Positions 1 to 7,460 of a DNA stretch of 64,000 bases are shown here, piece after piece. The notes under the pieces are model-generated. The model was given only the letters and a program-made list of their open reading frames with translations, was not told the DNA's origin and made no database searches. This stretch comes from Methanocella paludicola SANAE. GTDB taxonomy: Archaea; Halobacteriota; Methanocellia; Methanocellales; Methanocellaceae. A program made the translations under genes and the position numbers. Where the stretch lies: positions 2,085,501-2,149,500 of the forward strand of contig NC_013665.1 in assembly GCF_000011005.1 (NCBI RefSeq), in the 5' to 3' direction. Positions within the stretch are counted from its first letter, which is position 1; each line of letters starts with the position of its first letter.

Positions 1-52
1 GGGAGCTCTGACCGTGGAGTGCTTCGGGAACTTCAAGGACGCGGGCGATTAG
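1..52 (+). CDS. C-terminal end of an unidentified protein (partial)
   Basis: The frame that starts at base 2 is open from the window edge and ends in TAG at 50-52. It encodes about 16 residues, including VECFGNF. Its codons (GTG GAG TGC TTC) look like those of the strongly expressed chromosomal genes here. It would converge with, and slightly overlap, the minus-strand gene ending at 33. Too little is present to name a product, and it could be a chance open frame. Confidence 0.4.
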   Translation, partial: GALTVECFGNFKDAGD

Positions 53-293
53 ATGCGGATCTTTTCCATATTTTCATCAGTGTATTAAGAAAGACATGAG
101 CCGCTAATAAAATTATGAAAGGAATCCAGAGGATTTCGTGCAGCCTGAACGACATGGCCTTACCCAATAAACCCAGCGTTAGCGAGTCCACCGTGCTCGA
201 ATTCGTGATGCCGAAACCGGTCAGCAAATAGAATAAGGTGACCGCGAGGAGAGTCCATGCGATTATCCTTTTTATTAAAAGTATATTCATCAA
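33..293 (-). CDS. Small membrane protein, putative heme b partner of the molybdopterin oxidoreductase
   Basis: This 86-residue protein has two hydrophobic segments, at about residues 8-27 and 50-72. Two histidines lie about 13 residues apart in the second region (FRLHEILW and LLAAHVFLN). That spacing suits axial ligands of a b-type heme in a small cytochrome b561-like protein. It starts 7 bp after the stop of the Tat-exported molybdenum enzyme, so the two are probably one operon. By analogy with MsrP/MsrQ-type pairs it may pass quinone electrons to that enzyme at the outer face of the membrane. It is far shorter than MsrQ, so this is inference from context and histidine placement. The C-terminus is basic and probably cytoplasmic. 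Confidence 0.6.
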   Translation of the reverse strand: MMNILLIKRIIAWTLLAVTLFYLLTGFGITNSSTVDSLTLGLLGKAMSFRLHEILWIPFIILLAAHVFLNTLMKIWKRSASNRPRP

Positions 294-300
294 GACACCC

Positions 301-1014
301 TCACGCTAAGAAGCTTTTATTCAGGTCACCGTTATTCGAGTATCCCCTGGTCTCCCAGTACCCTTTATATTCCTGGTCGGATAGCTCGATCCGGGTGATC
401 CATTTGAGCCATTTGTAGCCCCATTTCTCGCCGGCGACGAGGCGGGTCGGATACCCATGTTCCGCCGTCAGCGGAACGTTATTGATCTTGTGCGCGACCA
501 GGAAAAATTGGGCCCGGATGTCGTCGAGGCTAAACGACGTCGAATCGCCATCCTGTGCATAAAAGATCACTGTCTTAGCCCCGGGTTTTATACCGGCCTC
601 ATCGAGGAGTCCCTTCAGCGGGAACCCTTCCCAGAGCGCCGTCGCATCCCAGCCCTCGACGCAGTGCAGGGTAACTACCTTTTTCAGTGATGAACGATTC
701 ACGAGATCGGAATAAGAGTATTTCTTCGGCATATCGACAAGGCCGCCGACACCGATGGAATATTTATCGGCCTCGATATGCTGAGTCCCTTTTATGGAGT
801 TCACGCGAATATTCTTCATCGGGTCGAGCCTTTGCCCTTCGTATTGGGTTAATTCGGCAAGCCCGGCGGGTGAAGACACGGCGGAGGGCGAGACTTGCCC
901 GGTACATCCTGCGGCCGCTATCCCGGACAATCCAATGCCGATAGATATGCCTAACTTGATGATCGTGCGCCGGGATATTTTATCCTCATTTGCCACGCCC
1001 GAGATCTTTTCCAT
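301..1014 (-). CDS. Tat-exported sulfite-oxidase-family molybdopterin oxidoreductase
   Basis: This 237-residue protein has a twin-arginine leader (SRRTIIK at about residues 14-20), a hydrophobic stretch, and then a Cys in AAAGCTGQ that could be a lipobox. The mature part matches the oxidoreductase molybdopterin-binding domain. The segment VTLHCVEGW holds the Cys expected to ligate molybdenum, and EHGYPTRLVAGEKWGYKWLK is the typical cofactor-pocket end. The family includes MsrP (YedY) and single-domain sulfite-oxidase relatives. The substrate cannot be read from sequence. It should act outside the cytoplasmic membrane. Downstream is a small possible heme protein, and 30 bp upstream a short Cys-rich protein, together suggesting a three-gene operon. 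No dimerisation domain of plant or animal sulfite oxidases is present. Confidence 0.85.
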   Translation of the reverse strand: MEKISGVANEDKISRRTIIKLGISIGIGLSGIAAAGCTGQVSPSAVSSPAGLAELTQYEGQRLDPMKNIRVNSIKGTQHIEADKYSIGVGGLVDMPKKYSYSDLVNRSSLKKVVTLHCVEGWDATALWEGFPLKGLLDEAGIKPGAKTVIFYAQDGDSTSFSLDDIRAQFFLVAHKINNVPLTAEHGYPTRLVAGEKWGYKWLKWITRIELSDQEYKGYWETRGYSNNGDLNKSFLA

Positions 1015-1044
1015 AGAAGGGTCATGCCTCCGCCGATCATGTGC

Positions 1045-1209
1045 TCATTTTTTCTCGCATGCTAGCCCGACGGCGTTCGCTATATTCCTTGCCGCGTCCT
1101 CGACGCTCATTCCTGCAGACTTTGCGGCCTTCTCGAGGTCATCCAGCGTTATATTATTGGGGTTGTTATGCTTATCGTGTAAAAATCCGCACCCACAGCT
1201 AATACACAT
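1045..1209 (-). CDS. Short Cys-rich protein upstream of the molybdopterin oxidoreductase
   Basis: This 54-residue reading frame starts MCISCGCGFLHDKH and ends GLACEKK. It has Cys at 2, 5 and 7 plus one near the C-terminus, and an amphipathic helix (DDLEKAAKSAGMSVEDAARN) in between. The Cys cluster with nearby His could bind a metal. It sits 30 bp before the molybdenum enzyme on the same strand, so it is likely the first gene of that operon. GAAGAG just before the ATG is a weak ribosome binding site. I do not recognise the family. Confidence 0.6.
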   Translation of the reverse strand: MCISCGCGFLHDKHNNPNNITLDDLEKAAKSAGMSVEDAARNIANAVGLACEKK

Positions 1210-1274
1210 GTCTCTTCACGCATTAACGATATCAGGCTTCGTCACGATAACACATCCTGATTTTATGTATGGAG

Positions 1275-1964
1275 TTAAAACGTAGGAAAGATTGTCTCGC
1301 CGGCCCTTATCAACGAATGATCAACGTGAATATAGATTAACTGCACAATACTTTCATAATTATACCCGGTACAAAAGAGTATGACCGGCATACGTAATAG
1401 CTCTCCCCGGACCTCGATGGCGAGCTTATCGGGGTAAAGATGAACGCATTTTACCTTCGGCCATTCTATAAGCTGAAATGTAGATTTACCTTTTTGCCCG
1501 GCATCGTGGATATCGGCGTATGACGATAAATAGTTGACTTCGCTGCCCCAATAATCGGGATCGTTAAAATATTCGAGGTCAGGATAATGAGGCCCGAGTA
1601 ACCTGAAGCCCTTGAGGATGCATCCGACACCCGTATTATTAACAACATAAGTGGCGTCGACTCCATGCTTGACTCCGGAAACCCATAGCATGCTAATGAT
1701 ATGATAGGCGATGGGCATCCAGATGATCATTGCTATGATCATTAATGGCGCTATGAGCCCCAATAATATACTTGTAATCGGGTCAAGCGATGTTATAATA
1801 AATATCGAAGATAATATCACGAAAAGCGATATATACAGCGCTAATCCAAGAATGGCATAGTTGGCCAATAATTTTCTCCAGAGTATTTTATTCTTGATCA
1901 GGGGATATTTTCCAGTCCAAACTGCCTCTTGAAAGAATGCATTATTTACAATTGGATCAGCCAT
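1275..1964 (-). CDS. Unrecognised membrane protein with two N-terminal helices
   Basis: This 229-residue protein has a short polar N-terminus and two adjacent hydrophobic segments (about residues 35-58 and 64-97). The remaining ~130-residue soluble domain is rich in beta-prone stretches (CVHLYPDKLAIEVRG, MPVILFCTGYNYE). The plan resembles bacterial PH-like or YcxB-type membrane proteins, with a two-helix hairpin plus a cytosolic domain. I saw no diagnostic motif and do not assign a function. It stands alone on its strand: the next gene upstream starts more than 150 bp away. Confidence 0.65.
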   Translation of the reverse strand: MADPIVNNAFFQEAVWTGKYPLIKNKILWRKLLANYAILGLALYISLFVILSSIFIITSLDPITSILLGLIAPLMIIAMIIWMPIAYHIISMLWVSGVKHGVDATYVVNNTGVGCILKGFRLLGPHYPDLEYFNDPDYWGSEVNYLSSYADIHDAGQKGKSTFQLIEWPKVKCVHLYPDKLAIEVRGELLRMPVILFCTGYNYESIVQLIYIHVDHSLIRAGETIFPTF

Positions 1965-2129
1965 AGCTTAACCATTCGTTCATTGTGCTGGCCATTTCGA
2001 GCCTTGCTAAAATAAAATTTGAATAATTATTACTTCAGGTTTCCCTCTATAGAATATCATAACTATATATTTCCAAACGGCCAGGATTAATGGGATCGGC
2101 GTATGTTAAAATTAAAAAGTTTTTAAACT

Positions 2130-2870
2130 TCATATCGTTTTATAGATATGAGCCCCCGAGCCGGAGTAGACCAGCTCGAAACCATCGATATTTTCACCTT
2201 TAAGCGCTTTCCAGATGACCAGCTTATTAAAATCAGGGGAGTCTGTGCTTACATTCTGTTTACCGGCGATGGATAAGAAGACCGGGGATTTCTCCAGGTC
2301 CATATCGACTACGAACAGATAATCCGAGCCATACTTTTCCATCAACGCTATGGCATCCTGCGGGTTATCCGCCGTCAATATCGCTGCGATATCCTTCGTT
2401 TTATTATAGGGCGCCGTACAGAACTCGTCCCTGAACTCCTTTTTCTCCGCATCGGACATATACATGTAGGGGCTTACGGAGTTCGCTATCTCCACCGAAG
2501 GGATATCAACGACCGGCTCTCTGCCCGACCATCCGCGGATCGAGTGGCCGTAATCCCACCAGCAGGTAATGATGCTGTCCGGGCTGGTATTCGATTTGAG
2601 GAATTCATATGCGGGCACATAATCTTCGACGAAGTCGCCCCTCTCTGTCTTTCCATTTACCGTATATTCGAACTCGGCCCAGGTAGCATTGTGAAGGTCA
2701 TGGCGCCATAACGTATAAACTGTGATGTTATGCTCACCGCCAACATACCGGGTATTTAGTACAGTGGCATCGGGGATCTTTTGCGCTGTACAGCCGGAAA
2801 AAAAGACGCTCGCGGCAATAAAAAATAACACTAAATACGTAATTACTTTCATATACTTACCACAAGCCAT
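2130..2870 (-). CDS. Lipoprotein with a WWDYG motif resembling the STT3/AglB C-terminal region
   Basis: This 246-residue protein begins with a signal peptide and lipobox (FFSGCTAQ, Cys near residue 28), so it is probably lipid-anchored outside the cell. The middle reads DSIITCWWDYGHSIRGWSG. WWDYG is the signature of the STT3/AglB/PglB oligosaccharyltransferases, where it lies in the C-terminal globular domain and recognises the +2 Ser/Thr of the sequon. As in those enzymes, a hydrophobic/proline segment and a later KYGSDYLFVVD strand follow. The roughly 13-helix catalytic part is completely absent. It therefore cannot transfer glycans alone. It might bind sequons or serve as an accessory subunit. 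Family homology is inferred from the motif and its surroundings. Several N-x-S/T sequons occur in the protein itself. Confidence 0.7.
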   Translation of the reverse strand: MACGKYMKVITYLVLFFIAASVFFSGCTAQKIPDATVLNTRYVGGEHNITVYTLWRHDLHNATWAEFEYTVNGKTERGDFVEDYVPAYEFLKSNTSPDSIITCWWDYGHSIRGWSGREPVVDIPSVEIANSVSPYMYMSDAEKKEFRDEFCTAPYNKTKDIAAILTADNPQDAIALMEKYGSDYLFVVDMDLEKSPVFLSIAGKQNVSTDSPDFNKLVIWKALKGENIDGFELVYSGSGAHIYKTI

Positions 2871-2943
2871 TGCTACTTAATACTATAAATAGTAATTTTT
2901 TATTAAAATTGTAAGATCGGTAGTATGGTATATCGTCAAGGCA

Positions 2944-3191
2944 CTATTTTTTCCTCTGCTGATGGATCCGGCCGACTTCCTGGCAGAAATATTTGATATT
3001 TTCTATTGCGGATTGTAACCTACGTTTAACCTCATCATCCTGTAGCGCCTCATCGATGGCGTCACTCATTTCCCGTTTGTTCCTCTTTATTATGTCGAGA
3101 TGATACTCCAGCTCGTCAAGTTCTACATAACCTCTTAAAGCACCAATATCGTCTGTGATGTTGTATCACCAAGATATGTTAATTCGATCAT
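2944..3191 (-). pseudogene. Small coiled-coil protein gene, apparently frameshifted
   Basis: From ATG at 3191 the frame encodes MIELTYLGDTTSQ and stops after 18 codons. A second frame overlaps it from 3165 and runs to TAG at 2944. It encodes a charged helical protein (DDIGALRGYVELDELEYHL... to IHQQRKK) that has no ATG near its beginning; the first is at 3069. Joining the frames around 3145-3165 by a one-base shift gives a smooth ~82-residue protein. This suggests a frameshift mutation or a sequencing error. Alternatively a short protein of 41 residues starts at 3069. The function is unknown. Confidence 0.4.
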
Positions 3192-3312
3192 GAATTAATT
3201 ATTTGGTAAAATCAAATGCAGGAAAATATCAGGCGATTGGGTCATGATAAATTCCATTAATTGTGCATAATATGATTTACCTGAAGTACATATGATATTT
3301 TGGTGCAAATTT

Positions 3313-3684
3313 ATGGTCGATAGGCCTTTGATCACGAAGTGGGAATTCGAAAAAGAGGCGAATTGCTATAACTGCCACAGGGTCGCCGCACAGAAGGTCG
3401 AGATCGTGCCCAATCAGGCGGTGGTGACCTGCTCGAATTGCGGGGCCGAAAGGCGCTATGTGATACACGAGTTCCATGTGGCCTCCACGATGCCGGATCT
3501 CAATGTGGATAAGGAAAATAGAAAGTACGATATCTGGAAGTTCGTCAAGAACGCGAAGTGCGCCAACTGCCTGAAACAGACGGACCAGGAGATCACGCTG
3601 GACGAGTTCAAGGGCGTGGTCGTCTGCCCCTCGTGCCTGTTCACGCGCATTTACAAAATAAGCGTATACAAGCACACTGGATAA
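3313..3684 (+). CDS. Protein with two zinc-ribbon-like modules
   Basis: This is about 123 residues from the ATG at 3313, chosen because GGTG lies 7-8 bases before it; an upstream in-frame ATG at 3292 lacks such a site. Two similar halves each hold two CxxC pairs: CYNCH and CSNCG, then CANCL and CPSCL. Each pair is separated by about 25 residues, the layout of a zinc ribbon. Each half also contains a KWEFEKEA / IWKFVKNA segment, so it probably arose by duplication. No catalytic motif is visible. A nucleic-acid or protein adaptor role is possible. The gene is monocistronic and convergent with the transglutaminase-like lipoprotein. Confidence 0.7.
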   Translation: MVDRPLITKWEFEKEANCYNCHRVAAQKVEIVPNQAVVTCSNCGAERRYVIHEFHVASTMPDLNVDKENRKYDIWKFVKNAKCANCLKQTDQEITLDEFKGVVVCPSCLFTRIYKISVYKHTG

Positions 3685-3704
3685 TTGATATTGCGGCGAG
3701 ATGA

Positions 3705-4769
3705 TCATGTGCTGAATGTTTTCGTTTTCATCACTACAGGCTCGAAGTTGTCCCCGTAGAGTGCGCATTCGATCTGCGAGCTCTCGTTCTTCGGTATCCT
3801 GAGAGATGCCTCGGCCCATCCTGTCCCGCCCTCCGCCACATCGCCTAATGCAATAGTACGATCAGGGTCCCATACTCTATCCTCGCCCTGACTCGGCGCC
3901 AGAGCGGCAAAATAGGCGGACACGTTCCGGGCTGTACCCACCCCGATATTCGTGATATTACAGTGGACTCGGTAATAGACGTATACGGAGTCAAGGTCCT
4001 CGTATGTGGCGTTAAAGTCCATGTCCATCTGCGGCAACTGTATGAGCGGGTAAACGTTCACATTCTGGCCCTCATATTCGTCCGGCATCTGCCCGATCTT
4101 CCAGCTATCGCCCGTAGTCTCTAAGTAATAATATTTTGCCCCGTGATATTCGACACAGTAGCCGGGGTAATCGTCAGAGCATTTTACGCCTATGGCCATA
4201 TGGTTTGGAAGCTCGAGCAGCACGACGCCGTACCCCATCTCGTTGAGCAATGCTGCGGCCAGAATGGCCGTGTCCTCGCAGTCGCCGCCGTTATCGACCA
4301 GCGTTTCGACCGGGTATCTCGGGTACTCGTCATAGCCCGTGGTCACTTCGTCGGACGTATATGGTAGCGCCTGAACGAAGCTCACGACGCTCATTACATC
4401 ATCATATTCCGTGAACCCGCACCTATCTCCGGAATCGCAGAAAGTGTCCACCAGGTTCTTCATGGATGTCCGGTCGTAGTCGGATAACGCGTACTGGGCA
4501 TAGTCGTCCTGGCGGTCATGGGGCTGGCCTTTGTAAAAGTCATATAAGGATTCCGGCACATCGATCGTGGTCGTCCAGTCTCCGCCGTACGACCAGTTAT
4601 ACGTCATGTTATAGTAGCCGGAATTAACCGTAGCCGGGACGGAAACGGCAGGCCCCGTAACGAAAGTGCCGCCAAGACAGCCGCTCGTAATGACAGGCAT
4701 CAAAATGATGAAAAGCGGCAATAAATTTCTATTGAATGCCAAACCGATACCCCGGAATACAAAGCGCAT
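3705..4769 (-). CDS. Lipoprotein with transglutaminase-like domain
   Basis: This 354-residue protein starts with a signal peptide and lipobox (VITSGCLGG, Cys ~31). The middle domain shows the transglutaminase/protease-like triad in order: Cys in DNGGDCEDTAILAAALL, His in ELPNHMAIG, and Asp in YLETTGDSWKIG. This is the circularly regular Cys-His-Asp arrangement of microbial transglutaminase-like cysteine peptidases. After it comes a beta-rich domain (YVYYRVHCNITNIGVGTARNVSAYF) like CARDB/Ig folds of archaeal surface proteins. It is likely anchored at the cell surface, where it may cleave or cross-link peptides. The substrate is unknown. Its promoter probably lies in the AT-rich stretch 4770-4800. 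Confidence 0.8.
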   Translation of the reverse strand: MRFVFRGIGLAFNRNLLPLFIILMPVITSGCLGGTFVTGPAVSVPATVNSGYYNMTYNWSYGGDWTTTIDVPESLYDFYKGQPHDRQDDYAQYALSDYDRTSMKNLVDTFCDSGDRCGFTEYDDVMSVVSFVQALPYTSDEVTTGYDEYPRYPVETLVDNGGDCEDTAILAAALLNEMGYGVVLLELPNHMAIGVKCSDDYPGYCVEYHGAKYYYLETTGDSWKIGQMPDEYEGQNVNVYPLIQLPQMDMDFNATYEDLDSVYVYYRVHCNITNIGVGTARNVSAYFAALAPSQGEDRVWDPDRTIALGDVAEGGTGWAEASLRIPKNESSQIECALYGDNFEPVVMKTKTFST

Positions 4770-4892
4770 GTTATATAATATATTTTTATTTAATTATTTA
4801 AGTAGCTATCGATTAATACAGGCCGGCGGAGGCCGAAGGCAGCTGGATCTGGCAAGCGTCAAAGGGATATGCCCACGATTGATTCAGATGCA

Positions 4893-4900
4893 CTTATATA
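4893..4900 (+). promoter_or_regulatory. Likely TATA box for the small Cys-rich protein gene
   Basis: CTTATATA lies 34 bases before the start codon at 4934. That would place transcription start near 4922-4925 and leave a short leader that still contains the GGAGTGAT ribosome binding site. The assignment rests on consensus and spacing only. Confidence 0.35.
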
Positions 4901-4933
4901 CTCGAAGGCCCAGTATGAGTTGGAGTGATAAAA

Positions 4934-5074
4934 TTGGTAACATGTACATATAAGGGAGACTGTCCCGTAGTACCGCCCGCAATGATGGGCACCAGCATCG
5001 CTGCAGGAAAGTGCGAGCGCTGCGAACACAACAGCACCGCTAAAAAGAACAAACGTGGCGGAAGACGCAGATAA
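4934..5074 (+). CDS. Small basic protein with putative zinc-binding Cys pairs
   Basis: This 46-residue protein reads from TTG at 4934, preceded by GGAGTGAT at 4922-4929. A GTG further upstream is embedded in that site. It contains CTYKGDC near the start, CERCEH in the middle, and ends with a Lys/Arg tail (KKNKRGGRRR). Four Cys plus His could hold one zinc ion, and the tail suggests RNA or DNA contact. I do not know a named family. Its size, basic tail and good ribosome binding site argue that it is real. Confidence 0.6.
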   Translation: MVTCTYKGDCPVVPPAMMGTSIAAGKCERCEHNSTAKKNKRGGRRR

Positions 5075-5164
5075 TCTACTAATTCACCATAGTGTTCTGA
5101 TTTTCGATCGAGATCACGGCTCCTCGAAATATCGGGGGCCGCGACATTCCCGACATATTAAGAG

Positions 5165-5191
5165 CGGTCAAGCTTGTTTTCTAATTGACCG
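5165..5191. terminator. Short inverted repeat, possible terminator
   Basis: CGGTCAA (5165-5171) pairs with TTGACCG (5185-5191) around a 13-base loop rich in T. It lies between the end of the small plus-strand gene and the end of the minus-strand gene at 5221, so it could serve as a bidirectional end signal. Confidence 0.3.
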
Positions 5192-5220
5192 TTAAATAAT
5201 AGTATATTTGAAAAAGTGCA

Positions 5221-5433
5221 TTAGAGCACGTCTTCATCAACGATATCGATCTCTTCTGGCACGGGTGAAACTAAAGACGTCTCATCTTCGTCCGCGGCGA
5301 TCACCGCAGGCGCCGGAATAGAGACCGGGCCCTGCCTCTGCTTTTTAGAATAGCAAAAATAGGCCGTGAACACGTCCATGCCGTCGACTACGATCATCTC
5401 ACTATTATGGAATGCAAGAGAAATATACTTCAT
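5221..5433 (-). CDS. Unrecognised 70-residue acidic-tailed protein
   Basis: It begins MKYISLAFHNSEMIVVDGMDVFTAYFCYSK, a beta-prone stretch, then a Pro/Ala linker, and ends in a very acidic tail (DEDETSL...EEIDIVDEDVL). No motif gives a function. It follows the aIF1A gene on the same strand after 31 bp, so co-transcription with it is likely. Confidence 0.55.
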   Translation of the reverse strand: MKYISLAFHNSEMIVVDGMDVFTAYFCYSKKQRQGPVSIPAPAVIAADEDETSLVSPVPEEIDIVDEDVL

Positions 5434-5464
5434 TTTAGTCCTTTTTACTTTTTTTAGTCGGAAC

Positions 5465-5809
5465 TTATAATGATGGCGCGCCGTTCAGGAAGCCCTTGCG
5501 CTCGAGCCAGCTTACCTGGGGCCCCGTATATCGCCAGGTCACATCGCCCTTCTCGTCCTGGATCTCCCATGGCACGACGATGACCAGGTCGCCTTCACGG
5601 ATCCACGTCCTCTTCTTCATCTTGCCCCGGATCCTGCACATGCGGGTGACGTTGTCCAGGCACAGGACAGTTAAGTGAGAGGCGCCGAGTAATTTCGTGA
5701 CGGTACCTAATATTTCTCTATCCGCTTTTCTTGGGGTTCTCACCCTGGTGACTTCTGCGCCCGCGGCGCTGGCCGGCTTTCTGCCGCCTTTGTTATGTGG
5801 TTTATACAG
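5465..5809 (-). CDS. eif1A: Translation initiation factor aIF1A
   Basis: This is the archaeal homolog of eIF1A/IF1, which binds the A site of the small ribosomal subunit during initiation. The core [43 protein letters not shown] and [20 protein letters not shown] is the S1-like OB fold typical of the family. A GTG at 5743 would cut off the conserved basic N-terminus. The frame is open further back to an in-frame TAG, and that stretch has no ATG, GTG or TTG. CTG at 5807-5809 lies five bases after GAAGGTG and gives a normal 114-residue protein with the expected Lys/Arg/Gly-rich tail. I therefore propose a CTG start. The downstream 70-residue gene probably shares its transcript. Confidence 0.9.
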   Translation of the reverse strand: MYKPHNKGGRKPASAAGAEVTRVRTPRKADREILGTVTKLLGASHLTVLCLDNVTRMCRIRGKMKKRTWIREGDLVIVVPWEIQDEKGDVTWRYTGPQVSWLERKGFLNGAPSL

Positions 5810-5913
5810 TGTTACACCTTCAAGACAATAACGCTATCATACTATATATAGTAATATTTTTTTTAATATATAAAAATTAAAAAATTTAATTGATAAGGCT
5901 TGATCTTATCAAT

Positions 5914-6084
5914 TTAGTACCGGGGCTTCCTGTGCTTGGGGAAGCAGTCCTGGCAGTATACGGGCCGGTCTTCGCTGGGCTTGAACGGCACTTCGCATTC
6001 CTTTTTACAGTCGGCACAAGTAGCCTTGTGCATCTCTCTTGGGCCTCCGAAGCTTCTTCGGCCCCTAAATCCACTGTCTCTCAT
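5914..6084 (-). CDS. CxxC-x17-CxxC zinc-binding protein
   Basis: This 56-residue protein has a Gly/Arg-rich N-terminus (MRDSGFRGRRSFGGPRE), then CADC, exactly 17 residues, then CQDC, and a basic end (KHRKPRY). This is the CxxC-x17-CxxC family of small bacterial and archaeal proteins, presumed to bind one zinc. An extra Cys follows the first pair by three residues. The RG-rich head suggests RNA contact, but this is inference. The promoter is probably in the AT-rich 6130-6180 region. Confidence 0.75.
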   Translation of the reverse strand: MRDSGFRGRRSFGGPREMHKATCADCKKECEVPFKPSEDRPVYCQDCFPKHRKPRY

Positions 6085-6210
6085 GATAATTTCTCAGTCA
6101 GGGCATAGGCCCTGCACCTACAATAAGGCCGGTATAGTATAAATATCTGTTTAATTTTATTTTAAATATATATTATTGGTAAAATACCCTTTAAACGGGG
6201 AGACATCTCG

Positions 6211-6912
6211 ATGGACGTCGACGATATCAGATTAACGCCTGGCCGCATTATTCACATGATAGCAGTCATGCTGGCAATACCTGCCATTATCCTGGCCTTA
6301 TCCGGCGACTGGCTCTGGCCCGAGGGCTGGGCTTTTTGCGCGTGGTATATTCTGCTGAGCCTATCCGTCATCATTTACCTCTATCGACGCAACCCCGGGT
6401 TACTTGCCGAAAGGTTCAGACGCCCGGGGACCGGTGGCGAAAAAGAATGGGACAGATATTTTCTCATAGCAATAGCGCTGTCATATTTCGCCTGGGTCAT
6501 CGTCATGCCGCTCGACGCAAAGAGGTTCGGCTGGACGCCAGCCCTTCCGGCATGGATAAAAGTCCTCGGTGCTTTAGGGCTACTGGCCTCTGCGTTCCTT
6601 CTGTACCGGGCTTTTGCCGATAACCCGTTCCTTTCGCCCCTGGTCCGCATACAGAGAGAGCGAGATCAGTACGTAGTATCGACCGGAGTTTATAGCTTTG
6701 TAAGACATCCGATGTACCTCGGGGCAGTGCTGATGTTCCTGGGGGCGCCCATGCTTCTCGGTTCAATGTATGGCTTTGCGATCGGCGTGTGTATGTCGCT
6801 TCTTCTCTGTGCGAGGGCGGTAGGCGAGGAGAAAATGCTGACCGAAGAACTGGAGGGCTATGTTGACTACCAGAAGAAGGTAAGATACAGGCTAATCCCG
6901 CGTGTTTGGTGA
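6211..6912 (+). CDS. Isoprenylcysteine carboxyl methyltransferase-like membrane protein
   Basis: This 233-residue integral membrane protein has about five hydrophobic segments. The C-terminal part carries the ICMT/PEMT signature: VSTGVYSFVRHPMYLGAVL, then an acidic pair in RAVGEEKMLTEELEGYVDYQKKVRYRLIP. In this family the RHPxY motif and the following Glu bind S-adenosylmethionine. The N-terminal RNPGLLAERFRRPG is also typical of the prokaryotic isoprenylcysteine methyltransferase-like branch. Prokaryotic members may methylate small molecules or lipids. The substrate here is unknown. GGGGAGA lies a few bases before the ATG. The gene is monocistronic. Confidence 0.85.
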   Translation: MDVDDIRLTPGRIIHMIAVMLAIPAIILALSGDWLWPEGWAFCAWYILLSLSVIIYLYRRNPGLLAERFRRPGTGGEKEWDRYFLIAIALSYFAWVIVMPLDAKRFGWTPALPAWIKVLGALGLLASAFLLYRAFADNPFLSPLVRIQRERDQYVVSTGVYSFVRHPMYLGAVLMFLGAPMLLGSMYGFAIGVCMSLLLCARAVGEEKMLTEELEGYVDYQKKVRYRLIPRVW

Positions 6913-6931
6913 CTCCCCGGAACGGATTTTC

Positions 6932-7120
6932 TTAGCCCGCAAGCGGCACCATGGGGCATGAACCTAGCAGCCCGGTCGACAGGGGTATGATCCCGAGCAT
7001 TGCCACGATGATCCCCGGCCACATGTTCAGGTAAAGGAACATGAAAATGCCGATGGCGGTCACGATCAACCCGATGATGATCCTCAACACACGGTCACGA
7101 GCGCTCATATCGTCAGACAT
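6932..7120 (-). CDS. DUF2892 (YgaP transmembrane-domain-like) membrane protein
   Basis: About 62 residues from the ATG at 7120, chosen for GGTG six bases before it; a GTG nine bases upstream would overlap that site. The protein reads MSDDMSARDRVLRIIIG followed by two hydrophobic helices, with GIIPLSTGLLGSCPMVPLAG near the end. This short two-helix fold with a CP motif is the DUF2892/YgaP transmembrane domain family, often found alone or fused to rhodanese domains. The function of stand-alone members is not established. Confidence 0.75.
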   Translation of the reverse strand: MSDDMSARDRVLRIIIGLIVTAIGIFMFLYLNMWPGIIVAMLGIIPLSTGLLGSCPMVPLAG

Positions 7121-7198
7121 GATAGGCACCAGTTAAATAATATATAAATAATGGAATATATTATTTTCTCTGGCTGAAGCGCCCGAGCCCGAATGACC

Positions 7199-7366
7199 CT
7201 AAACCTGCTTCACGTTCTTCATGACCTCTTCCTTATCAAGCGCCTCATTATGGAACCTGCTTGCATGCTGCTGGACGATCCTCACGAGCTCGTCGGTATT
7301 CTCATCCCGTACCATGAACGGGCACCCGGCAGCGCCCGCGGTCTTACAGCTGAACTCCTGCACCAT
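7199..7366 (-). CDS. DUF1059 family small protein
   Basis: This 55-residue protein starts at ATG 7366, where GGTGATG sits at suitable spacing; an in-frame ATG at 7372 directly abuts that site. It contains VQEFSCKTAGAAGCPFMVR, then ENTDELVRIVQQHASRFHN, the characteristic DUF1059 layout: Cys, then C-x-F/W-x-V-R, then a His-bearing helix. Members are common in archaea and have no known function. The Cys and His residues could bind metal. Confidence 0.75.
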   Translation of the reverse strand: MVQEFSCKTAGAAGCPFMVRDENTDELVRIVQQHASRFHNEALDKEEVMKNVKQV

Positions 7367-7460
7367 ATCCATCACCGCACAGACTAGAATAGACGCGATA
7401 ATATAATTATCTAATAAAAGTGGGACTGGCCGAGCCGGAATGAAAGCCGACTAAAAGAGC

